Origin: Pseudomonas frederiksbergensis
GTDB taxonomy: Bacteria; Pseudomonadota; Gammaproteobacteria; Pseudomonadales; Pseudomonadaceae
Reading direction: 5' to 3'
DNA length: 58,352 nt
Assembly (NCBI RefSeq): GCF_003732705.1
Contig: NZ_MOBR01000012.1
Span: 1 to 58,352 of the forward strand
Shown here in pieces: positions 1 through 9,360 of the stretch (position 1 is the stretch's first letter; every line of letters starts with the position of its first letter). The translations under genes were made by a program, and so were the position numbers. Below the pieces are notes generated by a model. That model worked only from the letters and a program-made list of their open reading frames with translations, did not search any database and was not told the DNA's origin.

Positions 1-2
1 CT

Positions 3-119
3 TCACGCGTCAGTCGCCCAAATAAGGGGGTGGGGAAGACGGTCTACAAGGGTGAAGTTAAAACTGGCGTTTTCGCCTGGTTTTCGGACCGCACTGGACG
101 GGTGAAAGCCAGCCAGTGA
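3..119 (+). CDS. possible 3' end of an unidentified gene (partial)
   Basis: An open frame runs from the left edge to a TGA at 117-119 without an internal stop (38 codons). It ends in residues reading TGVFAWFSDRTGRVKASQ. I do not recognise the family. In P. aeruginosa the gene beyond this thioesterase is, from memory, gshA, but I cannot match this tail to it. A REP element follows the stop directly, which is where such elements usually sit. It could also be chance open frame. Confidence 0.3.
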   Translation, partial: SRVSRPNKGVGKTVYKGEVKTGVFAWFSDRTGRVKASQ

Positions 120-136
120 GTGCTAGCCGCCAACCC

Positions 137-233
137 CCTGTGGGAGCGAGCCTGCTCGCGAAGACGGTTTGTCAGCTAACATTTAAGTCAGCTGACAAAC
201 CGTCTTCGCGAGCAGGCTCGCTCCCACAGGGAA
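137..233. repeat. REP-type inverted repeat (GTGGGAGCGAGCCTGCTCGCGAA family)
   Basis: The arms CCCTGTGGGAGCGAGCC and GGCTCGCTCCCACAGGG are near-perfect inverted copies, and the pairing continues inwards through TTCGCGAAGACGGTTTGTCAGCT. A hairpin of about 45 bp could form. This is the classic extragenic palindromic element of fluorescent pseudomonads, placed between a gene end and a convergent gene end. Confidence 0.9.
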
Positions 234-285
234 TTTCGGCGCTGCGGTCACAGCGCTGAAATTAACTCAAAATGATGGCTTTCAT

Positions 286-669
286 CTACAGGACAGCGAA
301 CGTGCCTTGTGCTTTTGCGACCAGTTTGTCGCCTTGCATCACGTCGGCCTCGACCACCAGCGTGCGGCGGCCCGGGTGGATGACCCGTGCCGTGCACATC
401 ACTTCGCCCTCGGACACGGCGCGAATGTAGTTGATCTTGCATTCGATGGTCGCGCTCTGCTGGTCAAAGCCGTGGGTGCTTGAGCAGGCCAGCCCCATGG
501 CAATGTCCACCAGACTGAACAAAGCCCCGCCGTGCAGCTTGCCGCCGCGATTGCGCAGTTCTGGCTCAAGTGCCAGGGCGACTTGCGCCACCCCGGTTTC
601 CAGGCTGTGCAAACGACACCCCAGCAGCTTGAAAAAAGCGCTTTCGGTCAGGCCGGCGGGGATTTCCAT
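286..669 (-). CDS. PaaI-family hotdog thioesterase
   Basis: A 127-residue protein of the PaaI/YbgC hotdog type, expected to hydrolyse acyl- or aryl-CoA thioesters in the cytoplasm. The diagnostic stretch is RNRGGKLHGGALFSLVDIAM (about residues 40-59), where HGG(A/L) with the following Asp marks the PaaI active site. The ATG start overlaps the tex stop by one base (TGATG), so it is translationally coupled to tex. The physiological substrate cannot be read from the sequence. Confidence 0.88.
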   Translation of the reverse strand: MEIPAGLTESAFFKLLGCRLHSLETGVAQVALALEPELRNRGGKLHGGALFSLVDIAMGLACSSTHGFDQQSATIECKINYIRAVSEGEVMCTARVIHPGRRTLVVEADVMQGDKLVAKAQGTFAVL

Positions 670-2993
670 CAGCGTTTCTTCAACTGCTTGGCGTTGGCGA
701 ACAGCGAAGCCATGGCGTTGTTGGCCGGGGCCGCTGCGGTGGTTTCCTTGCGCGGTGCGTTGCTCTGGGATTGGCGCGGGGCCGAACCCGGACGTGCACC
801 ACGAGCACCGTCGATTTTCTCGCCCGGGGTGTCGCTCATGCGCATCGACAGGCCTACGCGTTTGCGCGGGATATCGATTTCCATGACCTTCACTTTCACC
901 ACATCACCGGCCTTCACCGCTTCGCGTGGATCTTTGATGAACTTCTCCGAAAGCGCAGAGATGTGCACCAAGCCGTCCTGATGCACGCCGATGTCGACGA
1001 ATGCGCCGAAGTTGGTCACGTTGGTCACCACGCCTTCGAGGATCATCCCCAGTTGCAAGTCCTTGAGGTCTTCGACGCCTTCCTGGAACTCGGCGGTCTT
1101 GAACTCGGGACGCGGGTCACGGCCAGGTTTTTCCAGCTCTTGCAGGATGTCGGTGACCGTTGGCAGACCGAATGTTTCGTCGGTGTACTTCTTCGGATCG
1201 AGGCGCTTGAGGAAGCTTGCGTCGCCGATCAGCGAGCGGATATCACGGTCGGTTTCAGCGGCAATGCGCTGCACCAGTGGATAGGCTTCCGGGTGAACAG
1301 CGGAGGAATCCAGCGGATTGTCGCCGTTCATCACGCGTAGGAAACCGGCAGCCTGTTCGAAGGTTTTTTCGCCCAGACGCGCGACTTTCTTCAACGCCGC
1401 ACGGGTTTTGAACGCGCCGTGCTCGTCGCGGTGGCTGACGATGTTCTGCGCCAGTGTCGCGTTCAGGCCGGAGATACGGGCCAGCAGCGCTACCGAAGCA
1501 GTGTTTACGTCCACGCCCACGGCGTTTACGCAGTCCTCGACCACCGCATCCAGGCCGCGCGCCAGTTTTAGCTGCGACACGTCGTGCTGGTACTGGCCGA
1601 CACCGATGGATTTCGGATCGATCTTCACCAGTTCAGCCAGTGGATCCTGCAAGCGACGGGCAATCGACACCGCGCCACGGATCGACACGTCGAGGTCCGG
1701 GAATTCCTTGGAAGCCAGTTCCGACGCCGAGTAAACCGATGCACCGGCCTCGGAGACCATGACCTTGGTCATCTTCATGGCTGGGTATTTTTTGATCAGC
1801 TCAGCGGCCAGTTTGTCGGTTTCGCGGCTGGCGGTGCCGTTGCCGATGGCGATCAAGTCCACCGCGTGCTTGGCGCACAGGGCGGCGAGGATCGCGATGG
1901 TCTGGTCCCACTTGTTGTGCGGCACGTGCGGGTAAACCGTGGCGTGATCCAGCAGTTTGCCGGTGGAATCGACCACGGCGACCTTGCAACCGGTGCGCAG
2001 GCCTGGGTCGAGGCCCAGGGTGGCGCGCGGGCCGGCCGGGGCCGACAGCAGCAAGTCGTGCAGGTTGTGGGCGAACACGTTGATTGCTTCGGTTTCCGCG
2101 CCATCGCGCAGTTCGCCCAGCAGATCGGTTTCCAAATGCGTGTAGAGCTTCACTTTCCAGGTCCAGCGCACCACTTCGCCCAGCCATTTGTCGGCGGCGC
2201 GGTTCTGGTTCTGGATGCCGAATTGCTGGCCGATCATGCCTTCGCACGGGTGCATGGTGCCTGGCAGTTCGTCGCCGACTTTCAGCGCGGAGCTGAGAAT
2301 GCCTTCGTTGCGGCCACGGAAAATCGCCAGGGCGCGGTGCGACGGCATGCTTTTGAGCGGTTCATCGTGTTCGAAATAGTCGCGGAACTTGGCGCCTTCC
2401 TCTTCCTTGCCGGCAATCACGCGGGCGCTGAGAGTGGCTTCCTGCTTGAGGTAGCTGCGCAGCTTGCCCAGCAGGCCGGCGTCTTCGGCGAAGCGTTCCA
2501 TCAGGATGTATTTGGCGCCTTCAAGGGCTGCCTTCACATCCGCCACGCCTTTTTCGGCGTCGACGAAGCGTGCGGCTTCGGCGTCTGGCGTCAGGCTTGG
2601 GTCGTTGAACAGGCCGTCGGCCAGGTCGCCGAGGCCGGCTTCCAGGGCGATCTGGCCCTTGGTGCGGCGCTTCTGCTTGTACGGCAGGTACAAGTCTTCG
2701 AGGCGGGTCTTGGTGTCGGCGAGTTTGATGTCGCGCTCGAGTTGCGGGGTCAGCTTGCCTTGCTCTTGAATGCTGGCAAGGATGCTGATGCGCCGTTCGT
2801 CGAGTTCTCGCAGGTAGCGCAGACGCTCTTCCAGGTGCCGCAACTGGATGTCATCGAGGCTGCCGGTCACTTCTTTCCGGTAGCGGGCGATGAAGGGAAC
2901 GGTAGACCCTTCATCGAGTAGCGCGACGGCCGCTTCGACCTGTTGTGGGCGTACACCGAGTTCCTCGGCGATGCGGCTGTTGATGCTGTCCAT
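669..2993 (-). CDS. tex: Tex-family RNA-binding transcription accessory protein
   Basis: A 774-residue Tex protein, which in other bacteria binds nucleic acid and the transcription machinery. The start at 2993 ([13 protein letters not shown]) is preceded by AGGTGG and preferred to an in-frame upstream ATG at 3008. Order: N-terminal helical Tex region, YqgF/RuvX-like fold with the [17 protein letters not shown] stretch (about 325-345), helix-hairpin-helix repeats (about 490-570), and an S1 RNA-binding domain (about 645-715, [17 protein letters not shown]). The last 60 residues are a basic, low-complexity Arg/Ala/Ser tail. Length is normal. First gene of a two-gene operon with the thioesterase. 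Confidence 0.96.
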   Translation of the reverse strand: MDSINSRIAEELGVRPQQVEAAVALLDEGSTVPFIARYRKEVTGSLDDIQLRHLEERLRYLRELDERRISILASIQEQGKLTPQLERDIKLADTKTRLEDLYLPYKQKRRTKGQIALEAGLGDLADGLFNDPSLTPDAEAARFVDAEKGVADVKAALEGAKYILMERFAEDAGLLGKLRSYLKQEATLSARVIAGKEEEGAKFRDYFEHDEPLKSMPSHRALAIFRGRNEGILSSALKVGDELPGTMHPCEGMIGQQFGIQNQNRAADKWLGEVVRWTWKVKLYTHLETDLLGELRDGAETEAINVFAHNLHDLLLSAPAGPRATLGLDPGLRTGCKVAVVDSTGKLLDHATVYPHVPHNKWDQTIAILAALCAKHAVDLIAIGNGTASRETDKLAAELIKKYPAMKMTKVMVSEAGASVYSASELASKEFPDLDVSIRGAVSIARRLQDPLAELVKIDPKSIGVGQYQHDVSQLKLARGLDAVVEDCVNAVGVDVNTASVALLARISGLNATLAQNIVSHRDEHGAFKTRAALKKVARLGEKTFEQAAGFLRVMNGDNPLDSSAVHPEAYPLVQRIAAETDRDIRSLIGDASFLKRLDPKKYTDETFGLPTVTDILQELEKPGRDPRPEFKTAEFQEGVEDLKDLQLGMILEGVVTNVTNFGAFVDIGVHQDGLVHISALSEKFIKDPREAVKAGDVVKVKVMEIDIPRKRVGLSMRMSDTPGEKIDGARGARPGSAPRQSQSNAPRKETTAAAPANNAMASLFANAKQLKKR

Positions 2994-3354
2994 AAAACCA
3001 CCTGACAAATTGTGAAAGCAGGCTCGCAGGCGCAGGGTTAAAGGCTCGGCGAGACTGGTTGAGCGGCCTGGCCTGCGCCGCTACCTGGGTCAACAGGCAT
3101 CCCGTTGACCCGTGAAATCGAACAATTACTGCGCACGCCGGAAAAATAAAAAGCGGCCTACTACAGTAACGATCAGACGTTGCCTGACACAAAACGCCGC
3201 GCATTATAACCAGCGTTCTGTCATTCGGGGGCATTGCACTCTGTAGGCAAAAAGGCCGGTTTTCTGGCAGTGAAGGAAAAATCTGCTAACAATGCACACG
3301 GTGCGTATAACGGCAGCTACGCCATAATGCGCGCCGAGCTAAAAGGAGCATCTA
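2994..3354. other. divergent intergenic region tex / ompR
   Basis: About 360 bases separate the divergent tex and ompR starts, so both promoters should lie here. A strong AAAAGGAG ribosome-binding site sits 7-8 bases before the ompR ATG. CATAAT (about 3322-3327) is a possible -10 for ompR, but I see no convincing -35 and no confident operator. Confidence 0.5.
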
Positions 3355-4095
3355 ATGAGCAGCACTGCAAACATTGCTGAAGGCGAAAAAATTCTTATTG
3401 TTGATGACGATCCAGGGCTGAGCAGCCTGCTGGAACGCTTTTTCGTCAGCAAGGGCTACCGCGCCCGCGCCGTACCGAACACTGAACAAATGGACCGCCT
3501 GCTGGCGCGCGAAGTGTTCAACCTGGTCGTCCTCGACCTGATGCTGCCCGGCGAAGACGGTTTGACCGCCTGCCGCCGTCTGCGCGGTGCGAACAATCAG
3601 ATTCCGATCATCATGCTCACCGCCAAGGGTGATGAGCTGAGCCGCATCAAGGGCCTGGAACTGGGCGCCGACGATTACCTGGCCAAGCCGTTCAACCCGG
3701 ACGAGCTGATGGCGCGGGTCAAAGCGGTCCTGCGCCGTCAGGCTGCGCCAGTGCCGGGTGCGCCGGGCAGCGAAGACGAAAGCGTGACCTTCGGTGACTA
3801 CGAACTGTCCCTGGCCACCCGCGAACTGAAACGCGGCGATGAAGTGCACATGCTCACCACCGGTGAGTTTGCGGTGCTCAAGGCCCTGGTCATGAACGCC
3901 CGTCAGCCGCTGACCCGCGACAAGCTGATGAACCTGGCCCGTGGCCGGGAGTGGGATGCCCTGGAGCGTTCCATCGACGTGCAGATCTCCCGTCTGCGCC
4001 GGATGATCGAACCCGATCCATCCAAACCGCGCTACATCCAGACCGTTTGGGGTGTGGGTTACGTGTTCGTTCCGGATGGCGCCGCCACCAAGTGA
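3355..4095 (+). CDS. ompR: OmpR-family response regulator (AmgR/OmpR)
   Basis: A 246-residue two-component response regulator. The receiver domain has the acidic cluster D17-D19, phospho-acceptor D61 (VVLDLMLPGEDG), T89 and the KPF lysine near 111. A winged-helix DNA-binding domain follows (about 140-240, ending RYIQTVWGVGYVF). The P. aeruginosa ortholog is AmgR, which with AmgS controls envelope-stress responses and aminoglycoside tolerance (established knowledge). Paired with envZ 102 bases downstream; that gap holds a REP-like palindrome. Start chosen from AAAAGGAG. Confidence 0.96.
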   Translation: MSSTANIAEGEKILIVDDDPGLSSLLERFFVSKGYRARAVPNTEQMDRLLAREVFNLVVLDLMLPGEDGLTACRRLRGANNQIPIIMLTAKGDELSRIKGLELGADDYLAKPFNPDELMARVKAVLRRQAAPVPGAPGSEDESVTFGDYELSLATRELKRGDEVHMLTTGEFAVLKALVMNARQPLTRDKLMNLARGREWDALERSIDVQISRLRRMIEPDPSKPRYIQTVWGVGYVFVPDGAATK

Positions 4096-4103
4096 TCGGC
4101 GAT

Positions 4104-4186
4104 TTGTAGGAGCGGGTTTGCGGACGACGTTGTCCGCAGACTCGCGATCCGCAATATGCGAGCATCGCTCGCTCCTGCAAGTGTGT
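4104..4186. repeat. REP-like palindrome between ompR and envZ
   Basis: TTGTAGGAGCGGGTTTGCGG and CGAGCATCGCTCGCTCCTGCAA flank an inner GCGGA/TCCGC pairing. The outer TTGTAGGAGCG / CGCTCCTGCAA arms match. It occupies nearly the whole gap between the regulator and its kinase, so it would form a hairpin in the bicistronic mRNA. Confidence 0.75.
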
Positions 4187-4197
4187 AGCGGTTATTC

Positions 4198-5511
4198 ATG
4201 AAAACCCCCGTTTGGTTCCCCCAGAGTTTCTTCTCCCGCACCCTGTGGCTGGTGCTGATTGTCGTCCTGTTCTCCAAGGCGCTGACCCTGGTTTATCTGT
4301 TGATGAACGAAGACGTGCTGGTGGACCGCCAATACAGCCACGGCGTCGCCCTGACGCTGCGCGCCTATTGGGCCGCCGATGAAGAAAACCGCACGAAAAT
4401 CGCCGACGCAGCGACCCTGATCCGGGTGGTCGGTGCCGGTGTGCCGGAAGGCGAACAACACTGGCCGTACAGCGAGATCTATCAGCGCCAAATGCAGGCG
4501 GAACTGGGTGCCGACACCGAGGTTCGATTACGCATGCACTCGCCGCCGGCGCTGTGGGTCCGGGCGCCGAGCCTGGGCGATGGCTGGTTGAAGGTGCCGC
4601 TGTACCCGCATCCACTGCGTGGTCAGAAAATCTGGAACGTGCTGGGCTGGTTCCTCGCCATCGGTTTGCTGTCCACTGCTTCGGCATGGATCTTCGTCAG
4701 CCAGCTCAACCAACCTCTGAAACGTCTGGTCTATGCCGCAAGGCAACTCGGCCAGGGTCGCAGCGTGCGCCTGCCGATCAGCGACACGCCGAGCGAGATG
4801 GCCGAGGTTTACCGCGCCTTCAACCAGATGGCCGAAGATGTCGAACAGGCCGGTCGCGAACGTGAGTTGATGCTGGCCGGGGTGTCCCACGATTTACGCA
4901 CGCCGTTGACCCGTTTGCGGCTGTCTCTGGAATTGATGGGCGACCATAGCGATCTGTCGGACGACATGGTGCGCGACATCGAAGACATGGACGCGATTCT
5001 CGATCAGTTCCTGGCATTCATTCGCGACGGTCGTGACGAGTCGGTGGAAGAGGTGGACCTGAGCGACCTGGTGCGCGAAGTCGCTGCGCCGTACAACCAG
5101 AACGAAGAGAAAGTGCGCTTGCGTCTGGAACCGATCCAGCCGTTTCCGTTGCGTCGGGTGTCGATGAAACGCTTGCTGAACAACCTGATCGGCAACGCCT
5201 TGCACCATGCCGGCAACGGCGTTGAAGTCGCGGCCTATGTATCCGGGGACACCAGTGCGCCGTATGTGGTGCTGAGTGTGATGGACCGTGGGGCGGGGAT
5301 TGATCCGTCGGAGCTGGAGGCGATCTTCAATCCGTTTACCCGGGGTGATCGGGCACGGGGCGGGAAAGGCACCGGGTTAGGCTTGGCGATCGTGAAGCGG
5401 ATTGCTTCGATGCATGGCGGGAATGTTGAATTGCGTAACCGGTCGGGTGGCGGGCTTGAGGCTCGGGTTCGGTTGCCGCTGGGGTTGATGTTGCCTAGAG
5501 ACGCCGTCTAA
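4198..5511 (+). CDS. envZ: EnvZ/AmgS-family sensor histidine kinase
   Basis: A 437-residue inner-membrane sensor kinase. A first membrane segment lies at about 14-36, a periplasmic domain of about 115 residues follows, and a second segment at about 150-170. Next come HAMP (about 170-222), a HisKA domain with phospho-accepting H231 in GVSHDLRTPLTR, and an HATPase domain with N-box NLIGNALHHA and G-box GKGTGLGLAIVKR. It should phosphorylate and dephosphorylate the preceding OmpR. The ligand is unknown. A REP element follows within three bases of the stop. Confidence 0.96.
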   Translation: MKTPVWFPQSFFSRTLWLVLIVVLFSKALTLVYLLMNEDVLVDRQYSHGVALTLRAYWAADEENRTKIADAATLIRVVGAGVPEGEQHWPYSEIYQRQMQAELGADTEVRLRMHSPPALWVRAPSLGDGWLKVPLYPHPLRGQKIWNVLGWFLAIGLLSTASAWIFVSQLNQPLKRLVYAARQLGQGRSVRLPISDTPSEMAEVYRAFNQMAEDVEQAGRERELMLAGVSHDLRTPLTRLRLSLELMGDHSDLSDDMVRDIEDMDAILDQFLAFIRDGRDESVEEVDLSDLVREVAAPYNQNEEKVRLRLEPIQPFPLRRVSMKRLLNNLIGNALHHAGNGVEVAAYVSGDTSAPYVVLSVMDRGAGIDPSELEAIFNPFTRGDRARGGKGTGLGLAIVKRIASMHGGNVELRNRSGGGLEARVRLPLGLMLPRDAV

Positions 5512-5513
5512 CC

Positions 5514-5626
5514 CGATCGTTCCCACGCTCCGCGTGGGAATGCAGCCCGGGACGCTCCGCGTCCCATCCACAGCCGAACGCAGAGCGTCCGTTGAGGCGT
5601 TCCCACGCAGAGCGTGGGAACGATCG
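5514..5626. repeat. REP pair (GATCGTTCCCACGCTC family)
   Basis: Outer arms CGATCGTTCCCACGCTC and GAGCGTGGGAACGATCG are exact inverted copies. The inside holds secondary copies (GGGACGCTCCGCGTCCC, GCAGAGCGTCC). It sits between the convergent ends of envZ and rimK. The same roughly 107-113 bp unit recurs seven times in the window. Confidence 0.93.
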
Positions 5627-5631
5627 GTGTG

Positions 5632-6537
5632 TCAGCCTTTGCCCTTGGTGCGCGTCATATTCGGCCCACCATTTTTCTCAAGATGCTCGATGATGATCCC
5701 CGCTACATTCTTCCCTGTGGTGGTCTCAATCCCTTCCAGCCCCGGCGACGAGTTCACTTCCATCACCAGCGGCCCGTGATTGGAACGCAGGATATCCACT
5801 CCGGCCACCGCCAGGCCCATCACCTTCGCTGCCCGCAATGCGGTCATGCGTTCTTCCGGGGTGATTTTGATCAGGCTGGCGCTGCCGCCGCGATGCAGGT
5901 TGGAGCGGAACTCCCCAGGCTTGGCCTGGCGCTTCATCGCCGCGATCACTTTGTCACCGACCACGAAGCAGCGAATGTCCGCGCCGCCGGCTTCCTTGAT
6001 GTACTCCTGAACCATGATGTTCTGCTTCAGGCCCATGAACGCTTCAATCACCGACTCCGCCGCCGTCGCCGTTTCACACAGCACCACACCGATGCCCTGG
6101 GTGCCTTCCAGCACCTTGATCACCAGCGGCGCGCCGTTGACCATGTCGATCAGGTCGGGAATGTCATCCGGCGAGTGGGCAAATCCGGTGACCGGCAAAC
6201 CGATCCCCCGGCGCGACAGCAATTGCAGCGAACGCAATTTGTCCCGCGAACGGGCGATGGCCACCGACTCGTTGAGCGGGAACACGCCCATCATTTCGAA
6301 CTGGCGCAACACCGCGCAGCCATAAAACGTCACCGACGCACCGATCCGTGGGATCACCGCATCGAAACCTTCCAGCGGTTTGCCGCGGTAGTGGATCTGC
6401 GGCTTGTGGCTGGCAATGTTCATGTAGGCGCGCAAGGTGTCGATCACCACCATTTCATGGCCACGCTCGATACCGGCTTCGACCAGACGACGGGTGGAAT
6501 ACAGACGCGGGTTCCGCGACAGCACAGCGATCTTCAT
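5632..6537 (-). CDS. rimK: ribosomal protein S6 glutamate ligase RimK
   Basis: A 301-residue ATP-grasp ligase that adds glutamates to the C terminus of ribosomal protein S6. Visible features are the N-terminal [15 protein letters not shown], the ATP-grasp core ([15 protein letters not shown], about 135-150) and metal-binding [14 protein letters not shown] (about 258-271). Length matches E. coli RimK. Its start overlaps the rimB stop by four bases, so rimA-rimB-rimK form an operon. In plant-associated P. fluorescens this operon is known to tune the ribosome and proteome in response to c-di-GMP. Confidence 0.96.
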   Translation of the reverse strand: MKIAVLSRNPRLYSTRRLVEAGIERGHEMVVIDTLRAYMNIASHKPQIHYRGKPLEGFDAVIPRIGASVTFYGCAVLRQFEMMGVFPLNESVAIARSRDKLRSLQLLSRRGIGLPVTGFAHSPDDIPDLIDMVNGAPLVIKVLEGTQGIGVVLCETATAAESVIEAFMGLKQNIMVQEYIKEAGGADIRCFVVGDKVIAAMKRQAKPGEFRSNLHRGGSASLIKITPEERMTALRAAKVMGLAVAGVDILRSNHGPLVMEVNSSPGLEGIETTTGKNVAGIIIEHLEKNGGPNMTRTKGKG

Positions 6538-7013
6538 GCAACACCTGTGGAAGAGGTAGATACCGGGAACACCGGCTTGTCTTGTACATATTTAATCCCC
6601 GGATTGACCACCAACTGGCCGTCGATCAGGGCTTTGGAACCGAGTAACAGGCGATAACGCATGGACTTGCGGCAGGCGAGGGTGAACTCGACCCGCCAGA
6701 CTCGATCACCGAGGGCCAGGGTGGTGCTGACCACGTAGCGCATCTGCGCGTGGCCGTTGGAGCTTTTAATGGTTTTCATCGTCACCAGCGGCGCCTCGCA
6801 GCGCCGGTGGCGCAATTGCACCACCGTGCCCAGGTGCGCGGTGAAGCGCACCCATTCCTGGCCGTCGCGCTCGAACGTCTCGATGTCGGTGGCGTGCAGG
6901 CTGGAGGTGCTGGCGCCGGTGTCGATTTTTGCCCGAAGGCCTGCGACTCCCAAATCCGGGAGCGCCACCCACTCGCGCAGACCGACAACGGTCAAATGGT
7001 CAAATGTCTTCAA
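6534..7013 (-). CDS. rimB: RimB, RimK-associated protease (ATP-dependent zinc protease / retropepsin-like family)
   Basis: A 159-residue protein of the RimB/Zn_protease family. D31 lies in [13 protein letters not shown], an aspartic-protease-like DTGAS motif, so the zinc-protease name is doubtful. In P. fluorescens RimB counteracts RimK by proteolysis of modified S6 (established). The start is a TTG at 7013 without a clear ribosome-binding site; no better in-frame start is visible. It overlaps rimK by four bases and lies 17 bases after rimA. Confidence 0.9.
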   Translation of the reverse strand: MKTFDHLTVVGLREWVALPDLGVAGLRAKIDTGASTSSLHATDIETFERDGQEWVRFTAHLGTVVQLRHRRCEAPLVTMKTIKSSNGHAQMRYVVSTTLALGDRVWRVEFTLACRKSMRYRLLLGSKALIDGQLVVNPGIKYVQDKPVFPVSTSSTGVA

Positions 7014-7030
7014 TAGGAAAAAACCAGCGA

Positions 7031-7810
7031 TTAACGCGTCCAGGCCTCAGGTGATACCGGAGGCAACGCTTTGAATGCAGGTTTGGCGAACCAGTAACCC
7101 TGCATCAGAAATATTCCACAGTCCGCCAGGAAGTCCCGTTCACCGGCGCTCTCGATGCCTTCGGCAATGACTGTAACGTTCAACTCCGCACAGATTGTGA
7201 CAACCCCCCGAACGATAGCCTGACGAACACGGTCGCGATCGACATCGCGGATCAGCGCCATGTCGAGTTTGATCAGGTCCGGTTGGAAATCAGCCAGCAG
7301 ATTGAGCCCCGAATAACCGGCACCGAAATCGTCGATGGCGGTCTTGAAGCCGAATTCGCGGTATTCACGCAGAATATTGGTCAAATGGCGATAGTTATCT
7401 ACGTGCTCGCTTTCCAGTGTTTCGAAAATCAGCCGGTTGATCGGGAAATTGTGTTTTTTTGCCGCCTCCAGGGTGCTGCGAATGCATAGCTCCGGACGAT
7501 AGACGGCGTTGGGCATGAAGTTGATCGACAAGTGTGTCTGCATATTTAGATTGGCCGCACCTTCGATGGCGCGGGTCCGGCAGCGCTGGTCGAAGCGGTA
7601 GCGGTTCTCTTCTGTAACCTGATCTAACACGGACAACGCGCCCTCACCGGCCAGGCCACGGACCAGGGCTTCGTGGGCGAAAATCGACTGGTCGCGCAAG
7701 TCGACGATGGGTTGGAAGGCGAAGGCAAAATCGAAGCCCAGCGGCTCGCTCTGCTGGCAGCCTTGGCAACCGGGATTAGGCGAAGTCAGTGAAGACGGAA
7801 ATATAGTCAC
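7031..7810 (-). CDS. rimA: RimA, EAL-domain c-di-GMP phosphodiesterase
   Basis: A 259-residue single EAL domain with no sensory or membrane part. Catalytic signatures are EALVRG (about 47-52), NFMPN, FETLES, IDDFGAGYSGLN and DLIKLDMALI, all apparently intact. A GTG start at 7810 is used. A short Cys-containing N terminus (CQGCQQ, about 15-20) precedes the domain. As first gene before rimBK it fits RimA, which hydrolyses c-di-GMP and stimulates RimK in P. fluorescens. Confidence 0.9.
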   Translation of the reverse strand: MTIFPSSLTSPNPGCQGCQQSEPLGFDFAFAFQPIVDLRDQSIFAHEALVRGLAGEGALSVLDQVTEENRYRFDQRCRTRAIEGAANLNMQTHLSINFMPNAVYRPELCIRSTLEAAKKHNFPINRLIFETLESEHVDNYRHLTNILREYREFGFKTAIDDFGAGYSGLNLLADFQPDLIKLDMALIRDVDRDRVRQAIVRGVVTICAELNVTVIAEGIESAGERDFLADCGIFLMQGYWFAKPAFKALPPVSPEAWTR

Positions 7811-7928
7811 ACGATCACTCCATGCCGGTGATCCGGCCGAGCCCCCATTCTAGCTGGCGGGTGGGGTTCTTGCGTCCGACGCAATCGGTAGTACAGTTCT
7901 GACTACTGGCTGAAGGAAGAGAATTCAT

Positions 7929-8336
7929 ATGGCACAAAAACAGGAAGAGGACGACAAGGTCCGTCTCGATAAATGGTTGTGGGCCGCGCGTTTTTATAAA
8001 ACACGTGCGTTGGCCAAGTCGGCGATCGAGAGTGGCAAGGTGCATTGTCGGGGCGAGCGCTGCAAACCGGGCAAGGAGCCGCGTATCGGCGACGAGTTTC
8101 AGATCCGCGTCGGGTTCGAAGAAAAGACCGTAGTGGTGCAGGCGCTGTCGATTGTGCGCCGTGGCGCACCGGAGGCTCAGACGTTGTATGCGGAAACCGA
8201 AGCGAGCGTCGCCAAGCGTGAAGCGGCCGCGGCGATGCGCAAGGCTGGGTCGCTGGGTGTGAGCACCGATGGCAAGCCGAGCAAGAAGCAGCGGCGGGAT
8301 TTGTTCAAGTTTCGGGGTAGTAGCAACGACGAGTGA
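7929..8336 (+). CDS. hslR: heat-shock protein Hsp15 (S4-domain RNA-binding)
   Basis: A 135-residue HslR/Hsp15, which binds 50S subunits carrying stalled nascent chains and aids their recycling. The S4 fold is at about 10-70 (VRLDKWLWAARFYKTRALAK). The C terminus is very basic (SKKQRRDLFKFRG), as in the family. AAGGAAG precedes the ATG. It is divergent from rimA and followed immediately by a REP pair. Its E. coli partner hslO lies 1 kb downstream here, separated by a phosphatase gene. Confidence 0.95.
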   Translation: MAQKQEEDDKVRLDKWLWAARFYKTRALAKSAIESGKVHCRGERCKPGKEPRIGDEFQIRVGFEEKTVVVQALSIVRRGAPEAQTLYAETEASVAKREAAAAMRKAGSLGVSTDGKPSKKQRRDLFKFRGSSNDE

Positions 8337-8342
8337 TTCAAG

Positions 8343-8448
8343 GATCGTTCCCACGCTCTGCGTGGGAATGCCTCAATGGACGCTCTGCGTCCGGTTTGGG
8401 ACGCGGAGCGTCCCGGGCTGCATTCCCACGCAGAGCGTGGGAACGATC
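8343..8448. repeat. REP pair (GATCGTTCCCACGCTC family)
   Basis: Outer arms GATCGTTCCCACGCTCTGCG and CGCAGAGCGTGGGAACGATC are perfect inverted copies, with inner GGACGCTCTGCGTCC / GGGACGCGGAGCGTCCC. It lies between the convergent hslR and PAP2 genes. Confidence 0.93.
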
Positions 8449-8453
8449 AAGCT

Positions 8454-9257
8454 TCAACTTGCAGTTCGCACCACACTCATCCGCGAAACCACCGGCAATT
8501 TCTCCAGCAGCCCAAACAGCGGCGCGGTCACTTTCAGGAAAAACTCCGAAACGTGATACGCAAACGGCGTGTAGTAACCCCAGCCCAACCCCCACACCGC
8601 CAGCAACACGCCACCGATGTAATCGTCCTGACCCCAATGCGCGCCCGCCACCAGCCGCGGCATCATGAACAGCAACGCCAGGCCCCAGATTGTCAGGGTT
8701 CGCCCGGTACCACGGCTGAACACTGTCATGAACATCGCCCAGATCAACAGCACGGAAGCATGGTCGCCAGGGAAGCTCTGGCTTGAGCGATCCTTCAGTT
8801 GCCACGTTTTCTCAAGCTCAGGAAAATAGTCGCTCATGTGCACGGCGCCGTTGATCATCATCGACGGACTGCTGTGCTGCCAGTCCATGTAATCGGCGAA
8901 TTTAGAAAACAGCATGCGGATAAACAGCAATAACAGCAGGATTGCCAGAAAGCCGAAAAACGCCCGGCGTACATCCATGGCGTCAAACACCCAATCACCC
9001 TTGATAAGCAACGTCAGCAAAATCACCCCGACCACCGCGTCAAACGGACGCAGACTTGCAATTGCCCAGATGTGGAGCCATATCGGGTTGCTGGTAAGTG
9101 GAGCATTGAGCCGGTGAAACAGCCACTCGTCGAAAATCACGCACAACATCTGACCTGTGGGCCATAACCAGAATGCCAGCAGCGCCAAAGGCACCACATT
9201 GCACAGTACCAACCGGCGGAGGTTCCACCTTGCTTGGAACAAACCCGGATTGTTCAT
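8454..9257 (-). CDS. PAP2-family membrane phosphatase
   Basis: A 267-residue polytopic membrane protein with about six hydrophobic segments and the phosphatidic-acid-phosphatase type 2 signature in reduced form: KDRSSQSFPGDHA (motifs 1 and 2, with FPGDH in place of PSGH) and RLVAGAHWGQDD (motif 3, His and Asp conserved). The family acts on lipid pyrophosphates such as undecaprenyl-PP, phosphatidic acid or lipid A. Start 9257 (MNNPGLF) is chosen because GGAGG lies six bases upstream; an in-frame ATG at 9281 lacks one. Possible Pho-box repeats lie upstream. Confidence 0.88.
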   Translation of the reverse strand: MNNPGLFQARWNLRRLVLCNVVPLALLAFWLWPTGQMLCVIFDEWLFHRLNAPLTSNPIWLHIWAIASLRPFDAVVGVILLTLLIKGDWVFDAMDVRRAFFGFLAILLLLLFIRMLFSKFADYMDWQHSSPSMMINGAVHMSDYFPELEKTWQLKDRSSQSFPGDHASVLLIWAMFMTVFSRGTGRTLTIWGLALLFMMPRLVAGAHWGQDDYIGGVLLAVWGLGWGYYTPFAYHVSEFFLKVTAPLFGLLEKLPVVSRMSVVRTAS

Positions 9258-9312
9258 AAAATGCCTCCAATGGCTGAACATTGCGCACCAAAACAGTGCC
9301 GCGAAGACGTAA

Positions 9313-9340
9313 TTGTCACTACCTGTAACTAAATTGTCAT
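9313..9340 (+). promoter_or_regulatory. Pho-box-like direct repeats
   Basis: Three heptamers, TTGTCAC (9313), CTGTAAC (9323) and TTGTCAT (9334), recur at 10-11 base spacing with AT-rich spacers. That is the arrangement of PhoB sites (consensus CTGTCAT plus four bases, repeated). It lies between the divergent PAP2 phosphatase and hslO. The repeats read on the hslO strand, so which gene is controlled is uncertain. Confidence 0.4.
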
Positions 9341-9360
9341 CACTTCAGATACCCAGACCT

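Noticed and set aside
137..233. Possible CRISPR-like repeats from the recurring palindromes
   Set aside because: The copies are isolated inverted repeats tens of kilobases apart with no regular direct repeat-spacer series and no cas gene; they are REP elements.
1584..2921. Long open frame (445 codons) antisense to tex
   Set aside because: Translation is low-complexity and Gly/Ala/Phe-rich with no family pattern; tex on the other strand is complete. High-GC codon bias produces such shadows.
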